The translations under genes were made by a program, and so were the position numbers. A stretch of DNA of 64,000 nt from Rahnella aceris. GTDB taxonomy: Bacteria; Pseudomonadota; Gammaproteobacteria; Enterobacterales; Enterobacteriaceae. The DNA is taken from NCBI RefSeq assembly GCF_011684115.1, contig NZ_JAADJV010000001.1:186001-250000 (forward strand), written 5' to 3'. The notes under the pieces were generated by a model. The model had not been told where the DNA came from. It ran no database searches and was given only the letters and a program-made list of their open reading frames with translations. This document shows, in pieces, positions 1-8,152 of this stretch. Position 1 is the stretch's first letter; each line of letters opens with the position of its first letter.

Positions 1-197
1 CATATGGCCATAAACCCAATCAATAACCAAGAGACAGGAGGTAAAGATTGAATGTCCGCTTTTTGCCAATAATTATGGAGGCGTGCTACGACAAAAATGA
101 CGCCGATTATTGCCAATCCGCTACCCAGGATATTAAGTGCGATATTTATCGTCGATTTATTAAATTTTAACGCTGGCGACATAAAATCATTGTCCAT
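1..197 (-). CDS. Partial integral membrane protein, N-terminal 65 residues (flippase-like?)
   Basis: A leftward reading frame starts at an ATG at 195-197 (an in-frame ATG also lies at 180-182) and runs off the window edge without a stop. The visible part has a short polar N-terminus, a hydrophobic segment at about residues 18-36 (LNILGSGLAIIGVIFVVARL), a short polar stretch and the start of a second hydrophobic segment, so it is an inner-membrane protein. The pattern resembles the first helices of the lysylphosphatidylglycerol synthase/YbhN transmembrane family, but 65 residues cannot prove this. The start overlaps the 3' end of the upstream methyltransferase gene by about 30 bp (or 16 bp from the second ATG), so it belongs to the same glycosyltransferase-methyltransferase operon. 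Confidence 0.55.
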   Translation of the reverse strand, partial: MDNDFMSPALKFNKSTINIALNILGSGLAIIGVIFVVARLHNYWQKADIQSLPPVSWLLIGFMAI

Positions 198-808
198 GGT
201 AATGGGCTTTTCACTTCAACAATAATGAAGTGTTTATCAACTAATTCTATGAATGATTTTTTTGACCAGTGTTGTAAGTGACCGGGAGTGTTTCCAATAT
301 CCTTAACATATTTCCCACGGGCAAGGTTAAGTACTCGCCACAAAGGCTCTCTGGGAACACTTAATATGACATAATTATCGGCTACTTTTTTTATTGCCTT
401 TAAGCCTGCTTCAGGATCTTCCAGATGCTCCAGCACCTCGCAACAGACAATCAGCTCCGCAGAATCCTCAGATTTATTGAGGTCATAAATACTTCTTGTT
501 TTGAATAATGAAGCGGGCAAATTTTCTGAGGATGAGTTTTCTTGTGCAATACTAATAATTTGTTGTGAAAAGTCACACCCCCTCGCATCAATTCCCTCTT
601 TATTCCACTTAAGAACCCAATATCCTTCGCCACATCCAACTTCATGGATCGTCTGAGGATCAACGGTTGCAACAAGTCCTGAAAGAGAATTCTCGAACCC
701 TTTCATCATCCAGCGTACTATTGGATTTTTAGAAGCATATTTATTGTAATTATTACCTACAACAATACCATCTTCAGTTTTACCACCAGCAATTTTTATA
801 GCCATCAT
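167..808 (-). CDS. Class I SAM-dependent methyltransferase
   Basis: 213-residue protein with a class I methyltransferase fold signature: motif I VGCGEGYW at about residues 57-64 binds S-adenosylmethionine, an acidic strand end follows (GIDARGCDFS), and a motif IV-like segment ELIVCCEVLEHLEDP lies near the centre, typical of the Methyltransf_11/23 families. The substrate cannot be read from sequence. It lies 27 bp downstream of a GT2 glycosyltransferase gene and overlaps a membrane protein gene, so modification of a lipid-linked sugar or surface glycan is a reasonable inference. Two adjacent ATG codons (808 and 805) follow an AGGAAAA ribosome site. The gene is AT-rich relative to the thi genes next door, which fits recent acquisition of the whole cassette. 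Confidence 0.75.
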   Translation of the reverse strand: MMAIKIAGGKTEDGIVVGNNYNKYASKNPIVRWMMKGFENSLSGLVATVDPQTIHEVGCGEGYWVLKWNKEGIDARGCDFSQQIISIAQENSSSENLPASLFKTRSIYDLNKSEDSAELIVCCEVLEHLEDPEAGLKAIKKVADNYVILSVPREPLWRVLNLARGKYVKDIGNTPGHLQHWSKKSFIELVDKHFIIVEVKSPLPWTMILCRQR

Positions 809-835
809 TTTTCCTATTGTAATAATTTTCTAGTT

Positions 836-1825
836 TTATAATTGATCTTTTTCAGGTGGATAATTTTTTTTTGCCAAAGGTTGAGGATTTCTGTTGTGCA
901 GTTGTGCGGTTTTAAATCTTAAATCTTCAAGTAATGTTCTGTTAGCAGAAAGCAAATCTGCAACGAATGCAATCAGCAAGGTCTGAAATCCCATCCCCAA
1001 CAAGATAGATGCCAAAATTAGAGACTGTATATTTCCTGTGCCATCTCCCGTAAAGTATTTGAATAAGAAACGTAGTCCGATCAAAAATCCAATGGTGAAA
1101 AGTGTCAAGCCAATGGTTCCAAAAAATCTGAATGGACGATAGATCACGAATATTCTTATAATTGTGATTACGCTTCTTTTGATATATGAAAATGTACTTT
1201 TCACCAGTCGGGAAGGGCGTAAGTCATCATTTACTCTGATAGGTACGGATGTAATAGAGATGTTTTTCTGTCCGGCTTGGATAATAGTTTCAAGGGTATA
1301 AGTATAATTACTGAAAACTATAAGCTTTTGAGCCGTTTCGCGGTTAATTGCACGAAAACCACTGGGCGCGTCAGGAATATCCGTTTTACTGGCCGTCCGC
1401 ACAACCCAACTCCCTAGTTTTTGAAGTAATTTCTTCAAAGGTGAGAAGTGTTCAATTGCCTGAATTGGACGTTCCCCAATAACAAATTCTGCCTGTGACG
1501 AGAGTATTGGGGCAACTAATTTCGGAATATCATCTGCATTATATTGATTATCGGCATCAGTATTGACGATGACGTCGGCACCAAATTTTAAACAGGCATC
1601 AATTCCTGTCATGAATGCATAAGCCAGGCCTTTATTGGTCTTATGCCTGACTATGTGGTCTACGCCATTTTTCCTGGCCACGTCGATGGTATCGTCTGAG
1701 CTGCCATCATCAATAATCAGCCATTCAACGCTATCAAAGCCTTCAACATGCCGGGGCAAGGCATTCAGAGCAATAGCCAACGTGCCACCTTCATTAAAGC
1801 AAGGTATTTGTATAATTAATTTCAC
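836..1825 (-). CDS. GT2 family glycosyltransferase with C-terminal membrane anchor (DPM1/ArnC-like)
   Basis: 329 residues. The N-terminal GT-A fold shows the GT2 signatures: IPCFNEGGT near residue 7, nucleotide-binding DDGS at 39-42 and the metal-binding DAD at 90-92 followed by NQYNADD. The middle GFRAINRE segment is usual in polyprenyl-phosphate sugar transferases. Two hydrophobic helices at about 233-256 and 266-290 anchor it to the inner membrane, with a basic tail. The family transfers a sugar from a nucleotide sugar to polyprenyl phosphate or a lipid acceptor. The start is a GTG at 1823-1825, seven bases after AGAGGA. First gene of the leftward cassette; donor and acceptor unknown. Confidence 0.82.
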   Translation of the reverse strand: MKLIIQIPCFNEGGTLAIALNALPRHVEGFDSVEWLIIDDGSSDDTIDVARKNGVDHIVRHKTNKGLAYAFMTGIDACLKFGADVIVNTDADNQYNADDIPKLVAPILSSQAEFVIGERPIQAIEHFSPLKKLLQKLGSWVVRTASKTDIPDAPSGFRAINRETAQKLIVFSNYTYTLETIIQAGQKNISITSVPIRVNDDLRPSRLVKSTFSYIKRSVITIIRIFVIYRPFRFFGTIGLTLFTIGFLIGLRFLFKYFTGDGTGNIQSLILASILLGMGFQTLLIAFVADLLSANRTLLEDLRFKTAQLHNRNPQPLAKKNYPPEKDQL

Positions 1826-2112
1826 ATCACATTCCTCTGCTAACGCTGATGTATATTATTCATGAATTTAATATAATCATTTCAATAAGTAAAAGCACTT
1901 ATAGATATTCTTAAGCATATATAAAACCAGACGGTATTTGATATAGATTAGCAGGTATATGTGATGCTTGTGGCAAAAATAACATATTAATGAAAAGCCG
2001 CCTTAGTAAGGGTATTCCTGTCAAACCAATGGATATGTTAATACTGTCCTATTAGAGAACAGTGGTTTTTAACGCATTTCCTGATTGATCTTCTGACCTC
2101 CGCCGCCAATAA
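1826..2112. other. AT-rich intergenic region upstream of the GT2 cassette
   Basis: About 290 bp between the divergent GT2 and thiM genes. It is clearly AT-rich, with several TATAAT-like hexamers, so promoters for the leftward cassette and the rightward thi transcript must both lie here, but no single pair of -35/-10 boxes stands out. I looked for the ops/JUMPstart element common ahead of polysaccharide operons and did not find it. No reading frame with a ribosome site was recognised. Confidence 0.5.
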
Positions 2113-2200
2113 TGTTCCCTTGACTCGGGGTGCCCGCTGCAAAGCAGGGCTGAGATTTTACCCGTATTACCTGATCTGGATTATGCCAGCGTAGGGAAGT
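2113..2200 (+). promoter_or_regulatory. TPP riboswitch (thi box) aptamer
   Basis: The sequence carries the canonical thi-box parts in order: ACTCGGGGTGCC at about 2123, the GCTGAGA element at 2149-2155 after a short GC hairpin, ACCCGTATTACCTGATCTGG at 2160-2179, and ATGCCAGCGTAGGGAA closing against TTCCCT (2115-2120). This is the aptamer that binds thiamine pyrophosphate. It sits just ahead of thiM, as in E. coli, where TPP binding represses translation of the thiM-thiD mRNA. Confidence 0.95.
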
Positions 2201-2202
2201 CA

Positions 2203-2246
2203 GGTATCTCTCCTGATACCGCCTTCCTGAGTGCCGGTGGGGAGAT
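2203..2246 (+). promoter_or_regulatory. Riboswitch expression platform with SD-sequestering helix
   Basis: Downstream of the aptamer, 2206-2213 (ATCTCTCC) can pair over eight positions, one of them G-U, with 2239-2246 (GGGGAGAT), which is the thiM ribosome-binding site. The same bases also take part in a local hairpin GGTATC (2203-2208)/GATACC (2215-2220). The two structures exclude each other, as expected for a translational on/off switch. Pairing was worked out by eye. Confidence 0.55.
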
Positions 2247-2248
2247 TT

Positions 2249-3058
2249 ATGAATACCCGACCTACCTTCTTGCCCGGCGCCTTAGCCGCCACTTCTCTGA
2301 AACGACTCCGCCTTTCAGCGCCGCTGGTTCACTGCCTGACCAACGACGTGGTGCAATCTTTTACCGCCAATGTCCTGCTGGCGCTGGGTGCATCTCCGGC
2401 GATGGTGGTTGATCCCGCCGAAGCGGCGCAATTTGGCGCCATTGCTGATGCCTTATTGGTGAACGTCGGCACGCTGACACATCCCCATGCCGATGCGATG
2501 CGGGCGGCTATTCACGCAGCCAGTCAGGCCGGAAAGCCCTGGGTGCTGGATCCGGTTGCTGTCGGCGGTCTGAGCTGGCGTACAGAATTCTGTCGTGAAA
2601 TCATCACACTTAAACCTGCCGCAATCCGCGGTAATGCCTCGGAAATCCTGGCTCTCAGCGGCCTCAGTGCGTCCGGGCGGGGCGTGGACAGCGGTGATGA
2701 TTCCCTTTCTGCCTTACCTGCCGCACAGCAACTGGCGCGGGAGACCGGCGCGGTAGTGGCTGTGACGGGTGAAACCGATTACGTCACCGACGGGATGCGC
2801 AGTTGGGCGGTGGCTGGCGGACATCCGATGATGACCCGCGTGGTGGGTACCGGATGCGCATTATCTGCGGTGGTGGCGGCCTTTGTGGCTTTGCCGGGTG
2901 ATCGCCTGGATAACGTGGCCGCCGCCTGCCGGGTGATGTCCTGTGCCGGCGAGCGCGCCTGTGCGGTCGTGAAGGGGCCGGGCAGTTTCACGCCTGAATA
3001 CTTCGATAATCTGTATTTAATGGGCGAGGAATGGCTGAATGGCGAGGAAATACAATGA
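2249..3058 (+). CDS. thiM: Hydroxyethylthiazole kinase ThiM
   Basis: 269-residue ribokinase-like enzyme that phosphorylates 4-methyl-5-(2-hydroxyethyl)thiazole with ATP in the cytoplasm, a salvage step of thiamine synthesis. Family motifs are clear: [21 protein letters not shown] at the N-terminus, [28 protein letters not shown], and the C-terminal [11 protein letters not shown] loop with the catalytic-site cysteine. I chose the ATG at 2249 rather than the GTG at 2231 because GGTGGGGAG (2236-2244) lies just upstream of it. Length agrees with E. coli ThiM (about 262). Translation is controlled by the preceding TPP riboswitch, and the stop codon overlaps the thiD start (ATGA). Confidence 0.95.
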   Translation: MNTRPTFLPGALAATSLKRLRLSAPLVHCLTNDVVQSFTANVLLALGASPAMVVDPAEAAQFGAIADALLVNVGTLTHPHADAMRAAIHAASQAGKPWVLDPVAVGGLSWRTEFCREIITLKPAAIRGNASEILALSGLSASGRGVDSGDDSLSALPAAQQLARETGAVVAVTGETDYVTDGMRSWAVAGGHPMMTRVVGTGCALSAVVAAFVALPGDRLDNVAAACRVMSCAGERACAVVKGPGSFTPEYFDNLYLMGEEWLNGEEIQ

Positions 3059-3855
3059 AACGTATTAATGCACTGACGATTGCAGGCACAGATCCGAGTG
3101 GCGGGGCGGGGATCCAGGCGGATTTGAAAACCTTCTCGGCGCTGGGTGCGTACGGCACCAGTGTGATCACCGCGCTGGTGGCGCAGAACACCCGTGGTGT
3201 GCAGTCGGTCTATAACATTGAGCCCGGTTTCGTTTCAGCGCAGCTCGATTCCGTACTGAGCGATGTGCGGATCGACAGTGCGAAAATCGGCATGCTGGCG
3301 AACAGTCAGATTGTGGAGGCGGTTGCGGAGCGACTCAGACATTATCAGCCGCCGTTTGTGGTGCTGGATACCGTGATGCTGGCGAAAAGTGGCGATCCGT
3401 TACTGCTGCCGGAGGCCGTGGATGCCGTGCGTCGTTTGCTGATCCCGCAGGCTTCCATTATTACGCCAAATCTGCCCGAAGCGGCGGCGTTACTGGACTG
3501 TGCGGTGGCGGCGAATGAAACCGAAATGCGTGAGCAGGGAGAAGCCTTACTGGCGATGGGATGTGGTGCCGTGCTGATGAAAGGGGGACATCTGAGTGAT
3601 GAGGAAAGCCCTGACTGGCTGTTTGTGACCGGTTCCCGTGAGCGGTTTACTGCGCCGCGTGTGAATACCCGACATACCCATGGCACCGGTTGCACGCTGT
3701 CGGCCGCGCTGGCCGCGTTACGTCCGCGTCATCACAACTGGGCCGATACGGTACGCGAAGCCAAAGCCTATTTACAGCAGGCGCTGATGCAGGCCGACTC
3801 ACTGGAAGTCGGCCACGGTATCGGGCCTGTGCATCATTTCCACCGCTGGTGGTAA
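3055..3855 (+). CDS. thiD: Hydroxymethylpyrimidine/phosphomethylpyrimidine kinase ThiD
   Basis: 266 residues, the same length as E. coli ThiD. It phosphorylates hydroxymethylpyrimidine and then its monophosphate, giving the pyrimidine pyrophosphate used by thiamine phosphate synthase. The N-terminal [19 protein letters not shown] motif and the C-terminal [12 protein letters not shown] anion-hole motif are diagnostic. The ATG at 3055 overlaps the thiM stop by four bases (ATGA), with GGCGAGGAAAT just upstream as ribosome site, so the genes are translationally coupled under the TPP riboswitch. No thiE follows; the next gene is convergent only seven bases away. Confidence 0.95.
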   Translation: MKRINALTIAGTDPSGGAGIQADLKTFSALGAYGTSVITALVAQNTRGVQSVYNIEPGFVSAQLDSVLSDVRIDSAKIGMLANSQIVEAVAERLRHYQPPFVVLDTVMLAKSGDPLLLPEAVDAVRRLLIPQASIITPNLPEAAALLDCAVAANETEMREQGEALLAMGCGAVLMKGGHLSDEESPDWLFVTGSRERFTAPRVNTRHTHGTGCTLSAALAALRPRHHNWADTVREAKAYLQQALMQADSLEVGHGIGPVHHFHRWW

Positions 3856-3862
3856 CCGCGGA

Positions 3863-4711
3863 TTATGCCTGGTGCTGGGTTTCGCTCAGCGCCTGTTCAA
3901 CCTGATGAAATTTCGTCAGCGCCTTTTGCAAATGAACGGCATCAAACGGGTTCAGCGGATAGAATTTTTCTTCTTTACGCGGGCGCAGCATGACGCGGAT
4001 TTTAGTTGCTGACATCCGTTCAAACAGATAGCTGGCAATATCGTCGTTCTCCTCGTCCTGCCACGACAGCAGCAATGCCGCATGCTCACCGCTGCGGCGG
4101 CCAATAAATTGTCCGTGTGACCACAGCCCTTCAAATTCGCCATCCTTTTGCAGTTTTTTGCCACTGAACCACGGTGATTCAGCCAGCGTCAGGAGGGCTT
4201 GCGGCGTGATATCCGCATACAACTGGCGCCACTGCGGGCGGTTGTTATCCATCTGCCAGCAGGCCATGCCGAGATAATCGTTCAGTTCACGCCAGTCCTG
4301 TTCCAGTTTCTCCCTGAGTTCAGGATCCTGCACATGCATGAACTGTTGCAGGCCGGTCGCCTGCTCACCCAGCTTGTTATAGGCAATAACGGTCATGGTG
4401 CGGGGCTTACGGCGGAATGTGACCCACAGCAGCACTTTGGGGATGCGGAAAGTGATGGCCTGAACGGTGAGTTTGTAACGGTTGCCACGTGACATCACCA
4501 GGCCGCTGGAAGTGCCCCGTTTGTCCTGATAATTTCTCACCAGTACCACGCTGTTCTGTCCCATCCAGCCCGTGACGTAATGTTCTTTTTCGCTTTCTGC
4601 CACGTCCAGATCGTGAACGATCTGGGTGATTTTCTCGTTATCGAGCTGGGAGAGGGACAGTGACTGATCGGCACTGTAGTAGCTTTTTTTCAGGGCGGCT
4701 GCGGCTGGCAT
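3863..4711 (-). CDS. Conserved-looking protein of unknown function (282 aa)
   Basis: I do not recognise a family. The predicted protein is soluble, mixed alpha/beta, without signal peptide or membrane segment, rich in Trp and Gln, with a basic middle part (TFRIPKVLLWVTFRRKPRT) and an acidic DEENDDIASY stretch near residue 225. Normal codon use and a full-length frame make it a credible gene. The ATG at 4709-4711 is preferred to the GTG at 4723 because GTGGAT lies six bases upstream of it. It is convergent with thiD and stands alone, with 110 bp between it and rspR. Confidence 0.6.
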   Translation of the reverse strand: MPAAAALKKSYYSADQSLSLSQLDNEKITQIVHDLDVAESEKEHYVTGWMGQNSVVLVRNYQDKRGTSSGLVMSRGNRYKLTVQAITFRIPKVLLWVTFRRKPRTMTVIAYNKLGEQATGLQQFMHVQDPELREKLEQDWRELNDYLGMACWQMDNNRPQWRQLYADITPQALLTLAESPWFSGKKLQKDGEFEGLWSHGQFIGRRSGEHAALLLSWQDEENDDIASYLFERMSATKIRVMLRPRKEEKFYPLNPFDAVHLQKALTKFHQVEQALSETQHQA

Positions 4712-4833
4712 AAAAGTATCCACGATATTGATGTGGTTTACAGCTTACACCAAGTTGTCATACAGATTTTAGGGATAACCCGCAAAATTTGATCGCTGTC
4801 GTTCACTGTTTGTGTATTACAACGTCCTTTTAC

Positions 4834-5520
4834 TTACTCGGCATCAAACCAGTCACTGTTCTGTTCGGCAATCGGGGTAATGGTGGAAATCATTTCCTGC
4901 AAATGAATGCGGATAGCTTTTTCAGCGGCGTCCGGGTCATGCGCTTTCAGCCCGTCAAAAATCGCATAATGTTGTGCAATCAGATTTTCCGGCGGTGACA
5001 CTTTACTGAGTGTCAAAAAGCGCACGCGATCCATTGTCGCTTTGATGTGCTCGACGGTTTCCCATGCCAGGCGGCAGTCGATGATCTGCGCAATCGTGCG
5101 GTGGAACTCATCATCCAGCAACAGGAATTCCTGCGTTTGCTGACTCTTTGCCGCCAGAGTCTGACGCTCAAGATTATGTTCGAGCAAGGCCAGATCTTTA
5201 TCGGTGGCGACCATGGCTGCACGGCGTACCACGGCGGTTTCGACTGCTTCGCGAATGAAGCGTCCGTCGGCAACCCGCTTGGAGGAAATTTTCATTACAT
5301 AGGTGCCGCGTTGCGGTAAAACCTGAACCAGCCCGGCTTCGGCCAGTTTGATAAAAGCTTCGCGAACCGGCTGGCGGGACACATTAAAGCGTGTGGAAAT
5401 TTCTTTCTCCGACAGGAATGCCCCCGGCGCGATGGCACAGGTGACGATGTCCTGACGCAAGGTGCGATAAATCTGCTGATTAACCGGCACATTACTGAGA
5501 AATTCAAAGGAGTCTGTCAT
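4834..5520 (-). CDS. rspR: GntR/FCD-family regulator RspR (YdfH)
   Basis: 228 residues, the length of E. coli RspR/YdfH, and near-identical in the N-terminal block QPVREAFIKLAEAGL (recognition helix of the winged HTH, about residues 45-60) and PQRGTYV wing. The C-terminal FCD domain shows the metal-site pattern DDEFHRTIAQ, the later AQHYAIFDGL and AIRIHLQEM histidines. FCD regulators bind sugar acids or related metabolites. In E. coli this protein represses rspAB. Here rspA-rspB lie about 7-9 kb away on the same strand. The ATG at 5518-5520 is preferred to an upstream TTG at 5526. Confidence 0.85.
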   Translation of the reverse strand: MTDSFEFLSNVPVNQQIYRTLRQDIVTCAIAPGAFLSEKEISTRFNVSRQPVREAFIKLAEAGLVQVLPQRGTYVMKISSKRVADGRFIREAVETAVVRRAAMVATDKDLALLEHNLERQTLAAKSQQTQEFLLLDDEFHRTIAQIIDCRLAWETVEHIKATMDRVRFLTLSKVSPPENLIAQHYAIFDGLKAHDPDAAEKAIRIHLQEMISTITPIAEQNSDWFDAE

Positions 5521-5610
5521 GGGCAAAAGTTGTCTTTAAAGTCGGGAAACGACAATACTAACATGAGTTTTCTGATGTTTTTGAGATTGTTAGCGCAAGC
5601 TTTCATCAAA

Positions 5611-6447
5611 TTATTGGGAGTTTATATGCTCCCGGCAATACAGCTTTTTATAGGCCGCGGGTGTGATACCCAGCAGTTTACGAAATACCCGGCGAAAATA
5701 CGCCACATCGTTAAACCCCGTCAGGCGTGCCACGTCCGCCACATTGCCGGTATTGGCCAGTAACAGCTTTTCTGCTGCAGCGACACGTTGTTTATGCAGC
5801 GCATCCGTCAGCGTCATCTGAAAGATCAGGCGGAAAACCCGCCCGAGATAATCCGCGTTACAGTGCAGCCGCTGCGCCAGCTCAGAGGCCCCCAGTGGCA
5901 GATGAAACTGTGTGGTGATCAGCTGACGGGCTTTGTAGGCCAGCGCCACGCCGGGGCCGCCGGGTTCGACATTCTCCGGCCAGGCGCGCGAGACTTCCTC
6001 TAACAGCAAAATCAGGAACAGCTCAAGAGAATTACCGCCGCGTTCCTGTTCATATAAAAATAATCTGAACAGCGTTAACAGGGTTTCACTGTCCCTGACT
6101 TTACAATGCTGTGGAATATTTAGCTGTAAAGAGGGACTATTTTGCTGTGGTTTAATGATTGCTATATCTTCCACAATATCAAAATGCAGCCAGTAAAATT
6201 TTAAATCGGGATCAAAGGTTGTGACGCCTTTATGTTCCCTGCCGGGAAATAACAGTAAACTTTCTCCTGTATGCAAATCAAAACGCGTATTTTCTTCCTG
6301 TAAAGACAACGAGCCACGGACGACATAAATTAATTCGTGCGAACTCAGACGTCGGGTCGGATGTGTGCCAATTCCTCTGGAAATGAACAGGCCACCGTTT
6401 TGCACTTTAACCGGGTAATTTACGGAGAACGCGAGCATTTCAGGCAT
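5611..6447 (-). CDS. AraC-family transcriptional regulator of the arabinofuranosidase cassette
   Basis: About 278 residues: an N-terminal cupin-like sugar-binding domain (HELIYVVRGSLSLQEENTRF, then LFPGREHKG) and a C-terminal AraC double HTH (ELAQRLHCNADYLGRVFR and VADVARLTGFNDVAYFRRVF, ending GITPAAYKK). It is divergent from a GPH-family symporter and GH127 arabinofuranosidase, so it most likely activates them in response to an arabinose-type ligand. The start is uncertain: ATG 6447 begins the conserved domain, but the frame extends upstream to 6504 without a strong ribosome site at either position. Confidence 0.82.
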   Translation of the reverse strand: MPEMLAFSVNYPVKVQNGGLFISRGIGTHPTRRLSSHELIYVVRGSLSLQEENTRFDLHTGESLLLFPGREHKGVTTFDPDLKFYWLHFDIVEDIAIIKPQQNSPSLQLNIPQHCKVRDSETLLTLFRLFLYEQERGGNSLELFLILLLEEVSRAWPENVEPGGPGVALAYKARQLITTQFHLPLGASELAQRLHCNADYLGRVFRLIFQMTLTDALHKQRVAAAEKLLLANTGNVADVARLTGFNDVAYFRRVFRKLLGITPAAYKKLYCREHINSQ

Positions 6448-6593
6448 TTTAAGGCACTCATCAGGCAAGTTTTGCCTGACAGTAGCACAGGAAACGTGCA
6501 CCACCAGCCGGGCATGAAGAGGTTTTGATCTGCTTCACAGATTCTGGGTGTGAGTCGGAATTGTCCCGTTTAACTACTTTTCTCTCCTCTTGT

Positions 6594-6614
6594 TGGCATG
6601 AGAACCCTATGCCA
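6594..6614. promoter_or_regulatory. Inverted repeat TGGCAT-N9-ATGCCA in the AraC/symporter intergenic region
   Basis: The only clear symmetric element in the 270-bp divergent region. It lies about 105 bp upstream of the symporter start and is a candidate operator, although AraC-type activators usually bind direct repeats. No function is shown by sequence alone. Confidence 0.3.
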
Positions 6615-6719
6615 GATTTATGGCGTACCTTATTTCATCTCAGGGCTGATACGAATAATTAGCCTTATTCATTGTGTTCCTACAGCTTATAAATAACGAT
6701 ATAAAAGCGAGGAAAGATA

Positions 6720-8129
6720 ATGCCAACAGATTCAGTTAATACAGGCTCTGCACCGGTAAACGGTGAGGACAGAATACTTTCTGCTAATGCCAAACTTTCT
6801 GTCAGTGAAAAAATCGGTTATGGATTAGGTGATGCCGGTGGCACGATAATTACCTGTCTTATCACCAGTTTTCTGACATTCTTTTATACCGATGTTTTCG
6901 GGCTGACACCTGCGATTGTCGGTACGCTGTTTATTTCGCTGCGTGTGATTGACGCGATTTCCGATCCGCTGATGGGCATTCTGGCTGACCGCACGCAAAG
7001 CCGCTGGGGACGTTTTCGTCCCTGGCAGTTATGGATCGCGTTGCCTATTGGCGTGGTCGGATTTCTCACTTTTACGGTACCCGGCCTGAGTGGCGATGCC
7101 AAAATTGCCTACGCCTTCTTCACCTATTTCCTGCTCTCCGTGTCCTATACGGCAATCAACGTGCCGTACTGCGCGCTGATTAACACCATGACCACTGATC
7201 ATCGCGAAGTGATGTCTTGTCAGTCGTGGCGCTTTGTACTGTGCGGCGTGGCGGGCTTTATGGTTTCCGTCGGGCTGCCGTGGCTGGTGCAGGTGTTGGG
7301 TAAAGGCAATGCGGCGGTGGGATATCAGCAGGGCGTAGGGTTGCTTTGCGCGGTTGCTGTGGTGATGTTCCTGTGGTGCTTCTTCACGGTACGCGAACGC
7401 CTGCCCCTTGCACTGCTCGGGCAATTCAGCGTTAAGGAACACATTCGCGGCATGCTGAAAAACGATCAGTTGCTGCTGGTTTTACTGATGTCTTTCCTGC
7501 TGATCAACGTGTTCAATCTGCGTGGCGGCGGCTACATGTATTTCATCACTTATGTGCTGAAAGGCGGGGCGGGCTACGCCTCTATGTTCTTCGGCATGGT
7601 AACGCTGGCATCCATTCTTGGCGCGGTGATCGTCAATCAGCTGACCAAATTTATCGACAGCGTGCGGCTGTATATGTTGACTAATCTGGTACTGGCGGTG
7701 TTTTCCCTGATGCTGTGGTTTGTCCCTGCCGGTGAACATTATCAGACGCTGTGGCTGGGTATCATCTTTGTACACTGTGTGATCCTCGGGTTCACCTTGC
7801 CGCTGCACTTTTCCATCATGGCGTTCGCCGACGATTACGGGCACTGGAAAAATGGTATCCGTTCCTCCGGCATGAACTTTGCCTTCAATCTGTTCTTTAT
7901 CAAACTGGCCTGGGCATCAAGTGCCGGGATCATCAGCCTGGTCTTCATTATGGTCTCTTATCAGGCTGGCGCAGAGCATCAGACTGCAGCGTCGCTCGGC
8001 GGGATCACTTTGCTGGAAACATTGTTGCCTGCGGCGATGCATCTGCTGCTGGCGGGAACGCTGATGTTTTGCAAACTCGATAACAAATTGCTGTCGCGGA
8101 TGTCGCACGATTTGGCCGCAAAAATCTAA
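6720..8129 (+). CDS. GPH-family sugar:cation symporter
   Basis: 469 residues with about 12 hydrophobic segments. The glycoside-pentoside-hexuronide signatures are present: [11 protein letters not shown] near residue 33, [23 protein letters not shown] in the loop after helix 2 and [11 protein letters not shown] near residue 140. Members such as MelB, XylP and YicJ import oligosaccharides or glycosides with Na+ or H+. Its substrate is inferred to be an arabinose-containing oligosaccharide because the next gene, 23 bp downstream, is a beta-L-arabinofuranosidase. A GCGAGGAAAGAT ribosome site precedes the ATG. Probably activated by the divergent AraC protein. Confidence 0.88.
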   Translation: MPTDSVNTGSAPVNGEDRILSANAKLSVSEKIGYGLGDAGGTIITCLITSFLTFFYTDVFGLTPAIVGTLFISLRVIDAISDPLMGILADRTQSRWGRFRPWQLWIALPIGVVGFLTFTVPGLSGDAKIAYAFFTYFLLSVSYTAINVPYCALINTMTTDHREVMSCQSWRFVLCGVAGFMVSVGLPWLVQVLGKGNAAVGYQQGVGLLCAVAVVMFLWCFFTVRERLPLALLGQFSVKEHIRGMLKNDQLLLVLLMSFLLINVFNLRGGGYMYFITYVLKGGAGYASMFFGMVTLASILGAVIVNQLTKFIDSVRLYMLTNLVLAVFSLMLWFVPAGEHYQTLWLGIIFVHCVILGFTLPLHFSIMAFADDYGHWKNGIRSSGMNFAFNLFFIKLAWASSAGIISLVFIMVSYQAGAEHQTAASLGGITLLETLLPAAMHLLLAGTLMFCKLDNKLLSRMSHDLAAKI

Positions 8130-8152
8130 TTTACTGTTTTTCAGGAGGTTGT

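Noticed and set aside
1826..2112. ops/JUMPstart element ahead of the glycosyltransferase cassette
   Set aside because: No GGCGGTAG sequence was found on the minus strand of this region.
2231..2248. GTG at 2231 as the thiM start
   Set aside because: The GTG lies upstream of the ribosome site GGTGGGGAG, which serves the ATG at 2249.
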